From positions 558,001-622,000 of the forward strand of contig JAJUBI010000003.1 in assembly GCA_022419385.1 (NCBI GenBank): a stretch of DNA of 64,000 nucleotides, in the 5' to 3' direction. The DNA is from Paraconiothyrium sp. Pb-2020. Taxonomy: Eukaryota > Ascomycota > Dothideomycetes > Pleosporales > Didymosphaeriaceae. Below the pieces are notes generated by a model. That model was not told the DNA's origin, did not search any database, and saw nothing but the letters and a program-made list of their open reading frames with translations. Position 1 is the stretch's first letter. Every line of letters starts with the position of its first letter. Position numbers and translations under genes: made by a program. Of this stretch, positions 22,703 through 33,158 are shown piece by piece.

Positions 22703-23659
22703 GGTGCTTGTCGAGTCAGACGTTAGATCATTACCTTCGATCCAATCGTGATATTTTATGTAGAGAGTGGGCACTACCATATACCAAGATGGAGTAAGGC
22801 ATAACAGAACACATCGAGCTCTGTGTGTGCTACGCAAATCTATGTCCCGCCTGCGGTAAGGTGCAGTGTGGGTGTGATCAGAGGAACACACTGATGCTGG
22901 AGACATTCTTGTCCAACGCCTTGACGCGCGACTATAATGCATCCGCGTTTTTCTCACTCGTCAATTCACTATGCAGGTGTCTGTTGTGACACAGTTTGAA
23001 GACTACCCGGCTACATCAAGAACCATTGAACTAATGGAGAGCATATGAGATACTGTGCGGAATTCGAAACAACGTGATATCGCATGGTTCAGAAGAACTC
23101 TGGGATACTACATTCCGATGGTCTCACGGATGAGATATATCAAGCTTCATTGACCGAATAAGATCTCGGCCTTGCCGGGCTTTGCTTGCCGGTATCGCAT
23201 ACAAGTTCGGAGCATGTACAATGCGCTATGTCACCAAGACATTGGCGGCAATCACACACGGCTTATATGATGAATCCAATCACTGTAACATTCGCAATCT
23301 ACTCTATCCATGTACACTGCTCTCCCATTACCGGTGGTCTGATAAGCCACCATGCCTATCCGAACGCAAGCCGTAAAGAGAACACATCACCCCAGAACGC
23401 CCTTGTTAGGCAGTTTAGCAGCGCTCTTGCATATTGCAGCAAGTGGGGCACAAACATCGGAGTTGAGCAGACAAAGCTATGCATTGGTCAGCGAATCGCT
23501 TTAGTGACACCATGCATGCTCATACCTTGAGACACCTCCTCGCTTAGAAGCGAGGAAATACGCACCCTGGCAGCAGGATCAGATGCAAACACGAGGATCC
23601 CAGACCAAGGTCCTGCAAGCGGAACAGGGGCAGCGACGAGGACCAAACATTGCTGTAAA
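22703..23659. other. convergent intergenic region, possible last exon of the 2EXR gene
   Basis: No independent gene recognised. On the minus strand, 23488-23640 could be a further exon of the gene at 25723, since a GTAAGT donor at 23700 and acceptors with a CTAAC branch lie just before it. Confidence 0.35.
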
Positions 23660-25723
23660 TTAGTTAGGTAAGTATTCATAGTAAGGGGGGTTCAACTTAC
23701 CCAGATGAGCTGCAAGGCTAGCATCTGTCTTACCGTCCACGACTTGCACAAGGTAATTCTTCATGTTCAAGAGTGTATAGCACAAAGGGTAAGAGGGGCT
23801 ACGAGCCCGTGGAACCAATGGTCCCAAGGTCTCCGTCCACTTCAGATACACTTCACCCAAGCCGTCCATCCATATGCCAGGGTAGATCTTGAACCGTGCG
23901 GCGTATTTCATAAACGGCATGATCTCATTCAGAGCATCGAGAGCCTTGTGACGAATGTATTGCAATTGGAAGCGTTGCAGGAGGACGGCGTTGCCCACAT
24001 GCGCCTCGATGATAACAAACCTATGTCGGTGTTCATAGTGGTTGTGGATGTGTGCCGTGGCGAAAATGAAGTTGGAGATGTTGATACGAATCTCCTGCAA
24101 AGATACGCGGCGGCTAAAGCGACATACCAGCTTGATCTGCACATCTGTCTCGTTCAGTCGCTTCGACACCTGGGTTGGATGGGTGTACGTTTCTATTCCG
24201 CGGCCAAAGATTCCTTCCCTGGGAAGTGAGTCCCAACCAGAGACATATCTATCGTCATGCGTTGAGCCTTGAACAAAGCCATAGATCCATTTGCGCAGTG
24301 AGTCAAAGTCGGAGACATATTCGTCACGATGCGTTGAGCTATGGACCAATTCCACGGTGTTGGCCTGCCAGATGATAGGCTCGACGATTTTCTTAAGTAA
24401 TTTTGATGTAAGCATCAAGGCAGCGACCGTACTGATGCTGCAGTGCTCGTTAACATCGAACACAACAGTTCCACGAGGGTAGAAGAGCTCTCGGAAGATG
24501 CGCTTCTCGATGAGGGGCGGTAATTTGAGCAGATGTGGTTGGTAGCATTCGTCTTCCGTATCCCACTTCAAGGCACCAGTGTGATCACGATGGAATGCCC
24601 GGTAGGTGGAAGGGCATGAGTGATATCGAGCAGAACGATTATCCTCTGAATGGCAGAAAGTACAACCTGAGCAGTTCCTCTCAGGTCTACCATCGAGCAT
24701 CGGATAAGTACAGAGGCCGTGGGCATTCGTTGTCCTGTACATGACGGCTCCAGTGCGTCCTGACCTATCGATACCAAACATACCAAGAAGCAGCTTATAT
24801 TGCTTGATGTCGAGCTCGTCCGCCACAATGCGCTTGATGGTGTCGTTCAACGTATCGATGACGATGCCGCTCGCAATACCTGATCCGGGAGCCACCCCAA
24901 GATGGAGCCTAGGTTGTGAGGGTAGCAATTTGCGGAGACAAGGGGTGTCGTATGGAACATCCGAGGCCCAGCAGGTAAGCAATAAAGGAGTGGCGTTCAG
25001 CATTTGGGTGGAACGCATGCCTAGAGTATCTTCGAAGACACCTTCCAAATGTGAATACGCGGCACACGTCGGCGGACAGATTGTATCTGTGTCAATGATC
25101 GTGTTTCGGGGGTTAGTGAGACAGATCTGAGATCCCAAGCTCATTTTCCAGCCCGCCCAAGCTGCGAAACAGAGACCCTCCCTGTCATGGAAAGGGCCTA
25201 TGACACTGAAGCTCTGAGATTGCGCGGTGATCTCAAAGCGGTCGGTGTGAGTCGCAATGAATGTGTTGTTGAGGTAGAACGATGAAGCGGCTTCGTGGTA
25301 GACCTGTCGGCAGGTCCGCAACAGCACCAACGCCGGGATGTGGGCGCGAATGAAATAGCCCTCCATGAGAGTAGTGGCGTCTTTGTCGATCTCTACGTTA
25401 GATTTGTACGTGCCATAGTCGTATATGTGCTCACCTGGAAGGTGCGATTGAGACGTCCTATGGAGAGCCCCGTTGCCTCCAAACAATGGTTCGTTGCCGT
25501 CTCCCTTTTGGTGATACAAGTGAATATCTCGCTCGTCGTCGACTATGGAGGTAGCAAACTTGAGAGGGTCAGGAAACTCGAAGGCGAGCGCGTAGATCAT
25601 ATTGCGCAGTTCGTGTGGTAAAGTGCAGAAGGACTTCTTGCTGGAATCAATCGGCCTGGACTGCCCAGACTTGATCACCTTCACGTCGTGCTCGCGCTTA
25701 ATATACCAATTGACGGGCGTCAT
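23660..25723 (-). CDS. 2EXR/F-box-like domain protein, large hypothetical
   Basis: About 687 residues from ATG 25723 (MTPVNWYIKREHD); the codon at 25738 is GTG, not ATG. The N-terminal FCTLPHELRNMIYALAFEF is the LPxELRxxIY signature of fungal 2EXR/F-box-like proteins. It is followed by ALVLLRTCRQVYHEAASSFYLNNTF, the usual second half of that module. A second copy of the layout occurs near residue 400 (LLKLPPLIEKRIFRELFYPRG, then ALMLTSKLLKKIVEPIIWQANT), so the protein carries two such modules. Between them are Cys/His residues (NCSGCTFCHSEDN) that might bind a metal. A short internal repeat lies near residue 475. Proteins of this family may be substrate adaptors, but their function is essentially unknown. 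The 3' end may be spliced at 23700 into an extra exon reaching 23488. Confidence 0.75.
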   Translation of the reverse strand: MTPVNWYIKREHDVKVIKSGQSRPIDSSKKSFCTLPHELRNMIYALAFEFPDPLKFATSIVDDERDIHLYHQKGDGNEPLFGGNGALHRTSQSHLPGEHIYDYGTYKSNVEIDKDATTLMEGYFIRAHIPALVLLRTCRQVYHEAASSFYLNNTFIATHTDRFEITAQSQSFSVIGPFHDREGLCFAAWAGWKMSLGSQICLTNPRNTIIDTDTICPPTCAAYSHLEGVFEDTLGMRSTQMLNATPLLLTCWASDVPYDTPCLRKLLPSQPRLHLGVAPGSGIASGIVIDTLNDTIKRIVADELDIKQYKLLLGMFGIDRSGRTGAVMYRTTNAHGLCTYPMLDGRPERNCSGCTFCHSEDNRSARYHSCPSTYRAFHRDHTGALKWDTEDECYQPHLLKLPPLIEKRIFRELFYPRGTVVFDVNEHCSISTVAALMLTSKLLKKIVEPIIWQANTVELVHSSTHRDEYVSDFDSLRKWIYGFVQGSTHDDRYVSGWDSLPREGIFGRGIETYTHPTQVSKRLNETDVQIKLVCRFSRRVSLQEIRINISNFIFATAHIHNHYEHRHRFVIIEAHVGNAVLLQRFQLQYIRHKALDALNEIMPFMKYAARFKIYPGIWMDGLGEVYLKWTETLGPLVPRARSPSYPLCYTLLNMKNYLVQVVDGKTDASLAAHLGKLNPPYYEYLPN

Positions 25724-26879
25724 GTTGGGATTGGGCACGCAATCGCAGTCGGGTTGTGTGAGGGGGAAGAGGGTTGCGGGCGTCTTAGCCTGCCGAATTG
25801 TGATACACAGACAACGGCCCCGGTCCCTACCGTCACCTCGAGATCACCCCGCTAGTGCCGGCCGGATGAGCAGGGATACGCGGTGCACGATTCTCAAACA
25901 AGGCTGCTTCTAGGCCTGGCAGATAGACAATGCGAAGCTATGCAATACCTTTGCAATGCGGCAGTGGCCCTATCGCACCTGACCGCGAACAGGTGGTAGA
26001 ACTTAACGAGCAGGCGGCGGCACATTGAACACTATGCCGCCAGAATCAGCATAAGATCCAGAATTATCTCGAAGAGGTATCAGCAGATGGTTACCCTCGA
26101 GTATTGATCTTCCCGGCTAGACTCGAGAAGAAACAAACCAATATTCTACGACTGGATCCACGAGGGTGGCTACCATGGCGCATATCAGGCTCGCACACAC
26201 CATTAAAAAAACCCATGGATAGGGGCTTCCGGAGAGAGACAGAAGCTGGCTCTCCTCAAGTTGTCGTCGAACTTGTCGGATCGAAAAGCGCCCTTTTATG
26301 TGTCGCGGGTGCCATCGACATGGATAAGGATAGATGCAACGGGCATCCGGCGCAGACACAACTCCAGAACCGACGCTGTATGAGGCAAAGCAATTGACAA
26401 GCTGCGGTGACCAAAGCTCAATCCTCAGGTCAATTCAAGGATACCTCCCATTTTTACCATACTTGACAACCGCTCGAGACGATCACGAAGGCCTCACGAA
26501 TTGAGCCTGCGAGGAGGTGCGCTAGGGAACAAACGCGGACGGCCTTGTCATCCCTGATGAAAACAAAGAGGTCGCGTAGGCGGATACTGGTTTGTGCCTT
26601 CGGTGGGTACAGCGCAACTAGGCCTCTGCATCATTTGAAGCAGTCTTGCTAGTTAACGCCGTTTTTGGGTATCGAAAGAACAAGCAGGATTGCGAAGTCT
26701 CCATGCGCGGAGAGGGGAGAGAGTGGGAGGCGCGTCGCGTATCCTGCAAGAGAAGATAACGCATGGTACCTGGGCGACATATGGGACAGATGATAGAGGA
26801 GATTTCAGAATACCAGAGCAACTTGCGCGGTGATACAAGTCAATGCCACACGTAGCGAAACCAGGAACAGCGGACGATC
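25724..26879. other. intergenic, no gene recognised
   Basis: Promoter side of the 2EXR gene and 3' side of the membrane-protein gene. Frames of up to about 100 codons are present on both strands without motifs. Confidence 0.5.
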
Positions 26880-28979
26880 CTACCTTCGCGAACCATCCGG
26901 AGTCGGTGTGTTCCTCTCCTCGATGCTCGGCAGAGAACTCCTCAAACTAGCTCTTCTCAGTCTCTTCCTCTGGTCTAGAGATCTCGTTTGCACACTCGTG
27001 GGCGCAGGAACCGACGATGGATGCGCGGCCCTTTCACGACGCGAATTGTGCCCAGGAGCAGCGATGTTGGACAACTCCTGGATGAGCGGCACATCATCTT
27101 TGGACTGGTCGCGTGACCAAGGCCTACCATATTGACCGATATCCAGTTCTTCCTCATCAGCATAAGGGGCCCTCGTCGTGCAGCCGCGGTCATGCTCGAA
27201 GGTGCGGGTGATACGGATGGGATCAGCTTCGTTGAGGCTACGGACGGTTCTCCTGTGGCGGCGGGCAGGGAGATAATCGTTCTCAAATGTCTCTGTATGA
27301 GACGCGTCCATCGGCACTGATTCATCGGAACCTCGACTGGGCCTAGGGGTAGTTTTCAGGTTGCCTCTTACTCCGGAAGTGTATATACTCCCGGCCCAGA
27401 TCAGCTCGTCATCATCGTAAGCCACGAGTTCAGGACCGATATGTCGCAGAATGAACTTGGCTTCTTGCTCTGGTGCGGCTTGAGCAAGCACAGCGGACCC
27501 CAAAGCTTTGCCTGTCTCGAGCGGTGACAGTGTAACGTAACGACCAAGCTGCCACCATCTCCACGAGAGCGACAAAGCTGCTATCATGCCCAACGCCATG
27601 AGGGCGATAGATGCGGCGAGCCACTTGAAGTTCGTAACGTACCCGAGCTCTTCGCCCGTATACAGCGCCATGACGTCCTGCCTGTCTTTTTCATTATTGC
27701 GTTGTCCAGCAACTGCACGAGCAGCTCGGAAATTGTATCCCAGGATCTGACTCATCATATATCTTGTTGGAGAATCCCAGAGCAGCGGGCAGTACTTGAC
27801 AACATTCTCGGCATAATTCGACCCTGGAACTACTCCCGTGGTGGCAAACATGTCGACGTAGAAACCGTTCAGTTCTTGTTTTGTTGAGGGCATTCCTCCT
27901 TGAGGCAGACTCAGAACGCCTTTCGAGAGATATATCGGGCGAAGCGCATCCCGAATACCTCGCAACGCACTCGCGGACGCATTGGCATTTGAATAGTTGG
28001 ATATGATGGCGGGGTTTTTGATGGCGCCAACGATGTCAGGTGTGATCTGGTCACCTTGTATAGTAATTGGATACTGCATGGTAGCTGGTATCATGCCATA
28101 GGTCTCGTGGGTCACCGTGGCGAAGCAGTCGTCGTCTACTGCGGATACAAAGTCTGTCTCGAGAAACAGTATTGGCACACCGAAGTCGCTGTTGATGCTG
28201 AGATCGATACTGAAGAGTGTCTTGTTCAGATTGGCTGGGTCGAGCAGGTTCAAGGTTGTGGAATCCGTACTGTTCCAAAGGTTCAATCCGGCGGCTTTAA
28301 CATGGGCTCGGCATGTACCATTTCCAGGGCAAAGATGGTTCGTGCCATTGCTCGTGGGCATATTACTGCCAAAGAACATTGCTTGGCTAGTAGAAATGGC
28401 GTTGTTTCTAGAAGATGGTCCGATATTGAACCAGCCGTGAGGGATCTCAGAAGCGATTTCGAAGCTCATTCGTATATCTTTTGTAGCTTCGTAGAGTTCC
28501 AGTGCTGTAGAACGCTGTAGCATTGGACCTACGGCAAGCTTCGTCGCAAGGATGAATACTGCCGCTACCGCAACCTTCCTTGCATGCCAGCCTGCCAGGA
28601 ATGCGGATGCCAGATCTCCCGGGCTAGATCCTGCGTAGACGAGGTGTAGGCGCTCGAGCGTTGTGCCGTGCGCGATGCATCTCCACCATATGACTGCTAC
28701 TCCGGTTGAGAAGAGCGCTCCAAGGACGACGAAGTACACGCCAGCGACGACGGAGAGCCATACGGCCGGTGTGATCCTCCATGAATGGACGAGTGCTTTA
28801 TGCGAGGCCAACAGTATGATGGCCGCTCCTACAGTGCAAGTGGCCAGAATTGAGAGTTGCGCGAGGATCAGAAGAGGGAGCTTGTACCTTGTGTTGGTAC
28901 CGTTCCTAGCGCTGTAGGCTTTGTCGTATGTCCGTGAAGGTGGGGTGAGCAGCGTTTGCGACGAGTTGTTATCCGCCAT
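26880..28979 (-). CDS. large fungal multi-pass membrane protein (DUF3176-like)
   Basis: About 699 residues from ATG 28979 (MADNNSSQTLL); the codon at 29003 is TTG. Hydrophobic helices lie near residues 36-60, 75-100, 130-150 and 455-480. Between the third and fourth is a long extracellular-looking region with many Asn glycosylation sites (NGTNH, NGTCR, NSTDS, NKT, NYSNANAS) and Cys residues. The C-terminal 200 residues are charged and Ser/Pro/Arg-rich and probably cytosolic (RRHRRTVRSLNEADP, RKRLRRASLRSS). This arrangement, with TTKQELNGFY-like and CPLLWDSPTRYM segments, resembles the fungal DUF3176 group, whose role is unknown. It is an uninterrupted single exon, so coding status is secure; the family label is moderate. 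Confidence 0.8.
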   Translation of the reverse strand: MADNNSSQTLLTPPSRTYDKAYSARNGTNTRYKLPLLILAQLSILATCTVGAAIILLASHKALVHSWRITPAVWLSVVAGVYFVVLGALFSTGVAVIWWRCIAHGTTLERLHLVYAGSSPGDLASAFLAGWHARKVAVAAVFILATKLAVGPMLQRSTALELYEATKDIRMSFEIASEIPHGWFNIGPSSRNNAISTSQAMFFGSNMPTSNGTNHLCPGNGTCRAHVKAAGLNLWNSTDSTTLNLLDPANLNKTLFSIDLSINSDFGVPILFLETDFVSAVDDDCFATVTHETYGMIPATMQYPITIQGDQITPDIVGAIKNPAIISNYSNANASASALRGIRDALRPIYLSKGVLSLPQGGMPSTKQELNGFYVDMFATTGVVPGSNYAENVVKYCPLLWDSPTRYMMSQILGYNFRAARAVAGQRNNEKDRQDVMALYTGEELGYVTNFKWLAASIALMALGMIAALSLSWRWWQLGRYVTLSPLETGKALGSAVLAQAAPEQEAKFILRHIGPELVAYDDDELIWAGSIYTSGVRGNLKTTPRPSRGSDESVPMDASHTETFENDYLPARRHRRTVRSLNEADPIRITRTFEHDRGCTTRAPYADEEELDIGQYGRPWSRDQSKDDVPLIQELSNIAAPGHNSRRERAAHPSSVPAPTSVQTRSLDQRKRLRRASLRSSLPSIEERNTPTPDGSRR

Positions 28980-31050
28980 GTCCGTTATGATCGCCTCGCG
29001 CAATACATTCTTGACGTCGAGATTATGAGAAGATGCGCGGCGTCATATCTATTCTCCTACCAAGCCAAAGTTCCGGGCTCGATGCGGTAGGCAGTTGCCA
29101 GGCTGAGCAGCGCGTGTATGCAGCCACAAAGAGGCTCATGGCCTAAACATGCACCCTACGCCATAGTTGAAGCGTTGGAGTGTGCGGAAGTATGAGGTAG
29201 ATGCGAGTCATTGTATCTTCGCTCAAGGTTCCGCATGCGCATTGCTCCACCCTGGAGTGTCGACGCTGCCATCTTGTCAATCCAGCCCATACTTCGGTCG
29301 AAGAAAATTCAAATGGCTGCGACCGCCTTTGCAAGGCTGTGGTTGGGTTAATGGAGGGGACGCCACCTAAGAAGGCAATCGATTTCGATTGGACCAGCAG
29401 CCGTTCTCCTGCAGGAGCTCAGCTGCGGCGAAGACAAGGCTCCAGCAGCATCGCGACAAGCACGCAGTCCCGGTGATTCCAAGAGATACAAAGTGGTGAT
29501 GCTATCTTAGCCCGTTGTTCAGCTTCAAATTTAGGCGCGGTGCCTGCAGCGGTATACCCATATCAGCGACCTTTCCACCTCGATACTTTCGGCGCGATAC
29601 CTTCGGCGAAGATACCTAGAAACCATCAACAGCCTCGTCAAGCCTTTTGTTCCCAAAATAAATCACTCGGGCGCACGCTGCCGAATGTGAATAATGTTCT
29701 GCTGGGTGCGCTATCCTCGTATCGCTCGTGTCCGCTGGCGTGGCGTTCAAAGGGGCCAAAACCAGGACGAACCGGAACGCCCCGCATCTCGTTCATCCTG
29801 AAAGCTCACCTAGAATGAATGCGGGCGTTAACGCGTGGCGTGCTGTCGCGATGGTAGAAGAAAGAGGAAACGGCTTGTTCTCAGGACCATACACATTGGT
29901 AGGAGCGCCAAGCCACATCGGCGAACCACAGTTGAGCTAGCACCATAGGTAGAGAAAGGTCCAACCACACAAGACAGTGTTGAGTTTTGACAGATTACCG
30001 GATCGGGATATTAAGTACATACACTGTCCACAGATTGGCTACACTGTGCAAGAATCATTTTCTATCTAAATGGAAGTCAACTACCATACTATAGGTAGTC
30101 AAAGCATATCATAACACTGGCGTTCGTCCTCAATCCGGACCCAATTTCACTTTGTAAATGCGTCTCGCAGGGAGATCTAGACTTCCTATTCGATATGAGG
30201 CTCTTCCACTATATCCTTCCAACTCGGGTTATTTAGAAAACGCTCACCCTGTAGTCGCTGCAAGATACACCTCAACATCCTATCTTCTTGGCACAATAGT
30301 ATCTTTTTAATACTCAAAGGCGTATCAGAGTCACACCACTACTACGCGCCTATTACCTATGATGGGATCTTGCGCGTTGCAAGGGGAACTTGTTCTCCAA
30401 CTCTGCATGTAGCTCTGGCTGGGTGTTGATGAACCGCGATACCTACCTAGGTAGTTCTTGCCTACAGGTTGTGCGGGTGGCCTCAAGCCGCATGCAGCGA
30501 GTACCTATAGTAAAATGTCTTCCATCCTTCGTACGTCAATGATCTGGGGCGGAAATAATTTCTGTCAAGGTCTAGGATCTATTCTACTAGGGAGCACGTT
30601 TCTTTGGGGTGTAGCTTTCGCTTCTGAGCGTTGGCAGCAGCCTGCGGTAGGGCACCGTTAACGCGACCTTCGAGCGTCGATCGAGGGGAGGGGTACTATA
30701 TAGCCGCGAGGCTTTCCAGAGCCTCAGATCTGTCTAGCTGAATGGCGTATGTTGATAGGGTAAGTCTATCATCTTTTGCAGTTGTTGAGTATCCTGCGCG
30801 GGTGGCATCACGAGTTCCGTAGAGGATGATGACTGCCTGCATGTGGTTGGAGCCGGCTATGATGCCTAATCCGGCCTAAGTATATCGCGCTAGTCGGCAT
30901 ATCCTGAACATGCACGTGACAGGTAAGTCGCAACGGTGCGACCGAAAACCCCTATCAACGTTCACGCTATCGACTCTATGGATTGTTACAACGTAAGAGT
31001 TCAACTGAAGACTTTATAAGAATGGCTTCTGACCCCGTAAAGATTTGATC
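28980..31050. other. 2-kb gene-free stretch
   Basis: No gene or gene relic recognised. The stretch becomes AT-richer from about 29950, with short tracts of similar words such as ACCTACCTAGGTAG. A perfect 12-base palindrome lies at 30443-30454. It may include old repeats, but no terminal repeats or transposase pieces were seen. Confidence 0.4.
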
Positions 31051-32420
31051 ATGGCTCGGAGTCAAATTGACGATGGACTGCCTCCACGCACGAAAAGGAG
31101 GAGGATACACACCAAATCACGAACAGGGTGCACCGTGTGCAAGCAGAGGCATATCAAGGTATTCTTGTCGCATCATCGTCTTGCTTGTTCTGAATGGGGA
31201 AACATAGTGCGATGAAACTCGGCCTTCTTGCATCAATTGCACCCAACGAGCAGCTTCCTGTCACTATAAGCCTAATATACCATCGAGCGCCGCCATCAAC
31301 AATAGATGAACGACGCAATTCCACAAAGAAACCGGGTCGGCCAAGAAAGTTTCTTCTTTCGCCTAGAGCAACTGCGTCCAAGTCTACCGTGGAAGACCTC
31401 GATGATGCCGTAGAATCTGCATCCTGCGAAGTAGTATCCGCTTCAGAACAAAACCTCAGTCTGGATTTGGCCGATTTCGAACTTCTCCATCATTATTACA
31501 CATCTACTTCGAGTACTTTCTCCGGTGACACGCCCGTTCAATCAATGTTCCGAACGTCAATCCCGCGAATGGCTTTAACACATCCTTTCGTGCTCCGCCT
31601 TCTCCTCGCTCTGTCCGGTCAACATATGCGCCAGCTGCATTCAGAAGCTGGATGGAATCGCGAAGCGGATCGCTGCGCGATTCTAGCGGAAAAACACTTC
31701 TGTGCGGCTGTCCCGCAAGTAAAACTCCTTTTTTCTGATTTTACTCGCGACACTTGCCAAATAGCATATGTCTCGGCGATTATAGTTTGCATGCACCTCC
31801 TTGCGCGAGGTCCGATGCCAGGTGAATACTTGGTCTTTAGTGAGCAGGGCTCACCCTTGTGGATAGGGCTTCTCCAGGGTGTGAAGCGCATAAGATCAAT
31901 CTTTGGCGATCTTCCATTCACATGGCCAGCCTCAGAGACGAATCTACCTCAGACCACAAACGTAGCAACAGTTACTAAGTTCAGCCTTCCAAAAGTACAG
32001 TGGCAAACCCCTTTACGGGATTTGAAATCCTCCATCATATCGGACGTTGAACCGGAATACAGGGAGATCTATTGCGCTGCTCTCGTAGCTTTGACGCAAA
32101 GTTTCGAAGCAACCTATGGGTATGATGAAGACAGCTCGTACGAGGGCGATCCTTTGCAACAAATTGTCTTTCGATGGTTGTACATGTTAGAGGATCAAAT
32201 GGTTGAGAAATTGCAACAAAAGGACCCTCACGCTCTGATTATGATCGGGTATTATGCGGTTTTACTACGAGTACCAGAGCTGGTAGATTGTTGGTGGGCG
32301 AAGGGTTGGTCTTATCATATACTAAAAGGGATCTATGGGATCCTTGAGGAACGATATCGCTGTTGGTTGCAATGGCCATTTACGACAGTTGGATTGGATT
32401 GGGAAATGTCTCGATTGTAG
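31051..32420 (+). pseudogene. Zn(II)2Cys6 transcription factor with linker frameshift
   Basis: Exon 1 (31051-31158) encodes MARSQIDDG and the first half of a zinc cluster. Intron 31159-31207 (GTATTC to ACATAG) is followed by the second half, giving Cys at 27, 30, 37, 44, 47 and 54 (TGCTVCKQRHIK, CDETRPSCINCTQR). This frame meets TGA at 31307-31309. The rest of the protein (NSTKKPGRPRKF, LADFELLHHYYTSTSSTFS, then the C-terminal LVALTQSFEATYGY and WCWLQWPF-like end) is in the frame shifted by one, open from before 31280 to 32420. The shift lies in the linker between 31270 and 31309. The only intron that would mend it removes the sixth Cys and has a poor donor (GTCACT). So this is either a recently broken regulator or a base error. 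The domain order matches fungal regulators with a C-terminal fungal-specific domain. It lies 5' of the disrupted RTA1/oxidase pair and may once have controlled it (inference). Confidence 0.7.
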
Positions 32421-32603
32421 TCATTGTCAATCTGACGTAGTTCACTTGAGAAGGTGCAAGAAGAAAAGACTCTTCAGCATGTCCTAAACAACATGAACTA
32501 TCTAGCTACGAGAAAATATAAGATTATGTACAAAGTCTATCTGGATGTTTATGCGATGACACCATGCCCTATGGATCGACGACTGATCAACCTCAAAGTC
32601 ACT

Positions 32604-33104
32604 TCATCCGCTCAGCTCTCCAAGAGGAAGAAGGGGGCCATCGTCCGGTAGCGGCTTGAACTCAGCCTTCCGAATCGATCTAAATAGCATGCCCGGGTGA
32701 ACCAGCGCCAAGCAGAGAGCGGCCGCGAATAATAGAGTGGCATCGAAGATATATAGCAACGCCTCTTTCTTGTATATAGAGCCACTTGCACCCTCCGCGA
32801 ACTCGATAAACCGGAACAAATTTCTGATGAGAACAAGTACACTCACCGTGTAGAGCATTTTCATGTGTCTTCGCCAGTACACGTGCGGTCTTCGGGAGGT
32901 TGTCGTCGGTTCGCGATTTAGTCTCACGTGAAGTGTGATACTCATTGCAATGAAACCAACGAAAGCCACCAATTGAACACCAAGACCTCCCATAACAATG
33001 AGCATTCCCTTTCTTGCCCCTTCCGCTCCGCTCATTTGAGCGGCTGATCCCATGATTTGACATATGAAACTGGCAACGTCAATGAAGACGTAACGATGCC
33101 TACA
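32604..33104 (-). pseudogene. RTA1-family membrane protein, 3' half (separated by inversion)
   Basis: Reading leftward, the frame begins at about 33100 with HRYVFIDVASFICQIMGSA and ends at stop 32604. It covers the last four or five of seven helices of an RTA1-like protein: LIVMGGLGVQLVAFVGFIAM, MLYTVSVLVLIRNLFRFIEF (the conserved RxxFRxxE motif) and YIFDATLLFAAALCLALVHPG. No start codon with the N-terminal helices precedes it; just upstream the sequence turns into the FAD oxidase. The missing N-terminal half is found at 34498 on the opposite strand. RTA1 proteins are plasma-membrane lipid-translocating or stress-resistance proteins. As it stands this piece cannot make a whole protein. Confidence 0.85.
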
Positions 33105-33158
33105 GTCTGTAACAGAGTCAGTCTTACTGCCAAAGGAGAAGAAGCTGGTTAGGTCTTA

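Noticed and set aside
31260..31305. A 46-nt intron mending the frameshifted Zn2Cys6 regulator
   Set aside because: It would remove the sixth zinc-binding Cys and needs a poor GTCACT donor.
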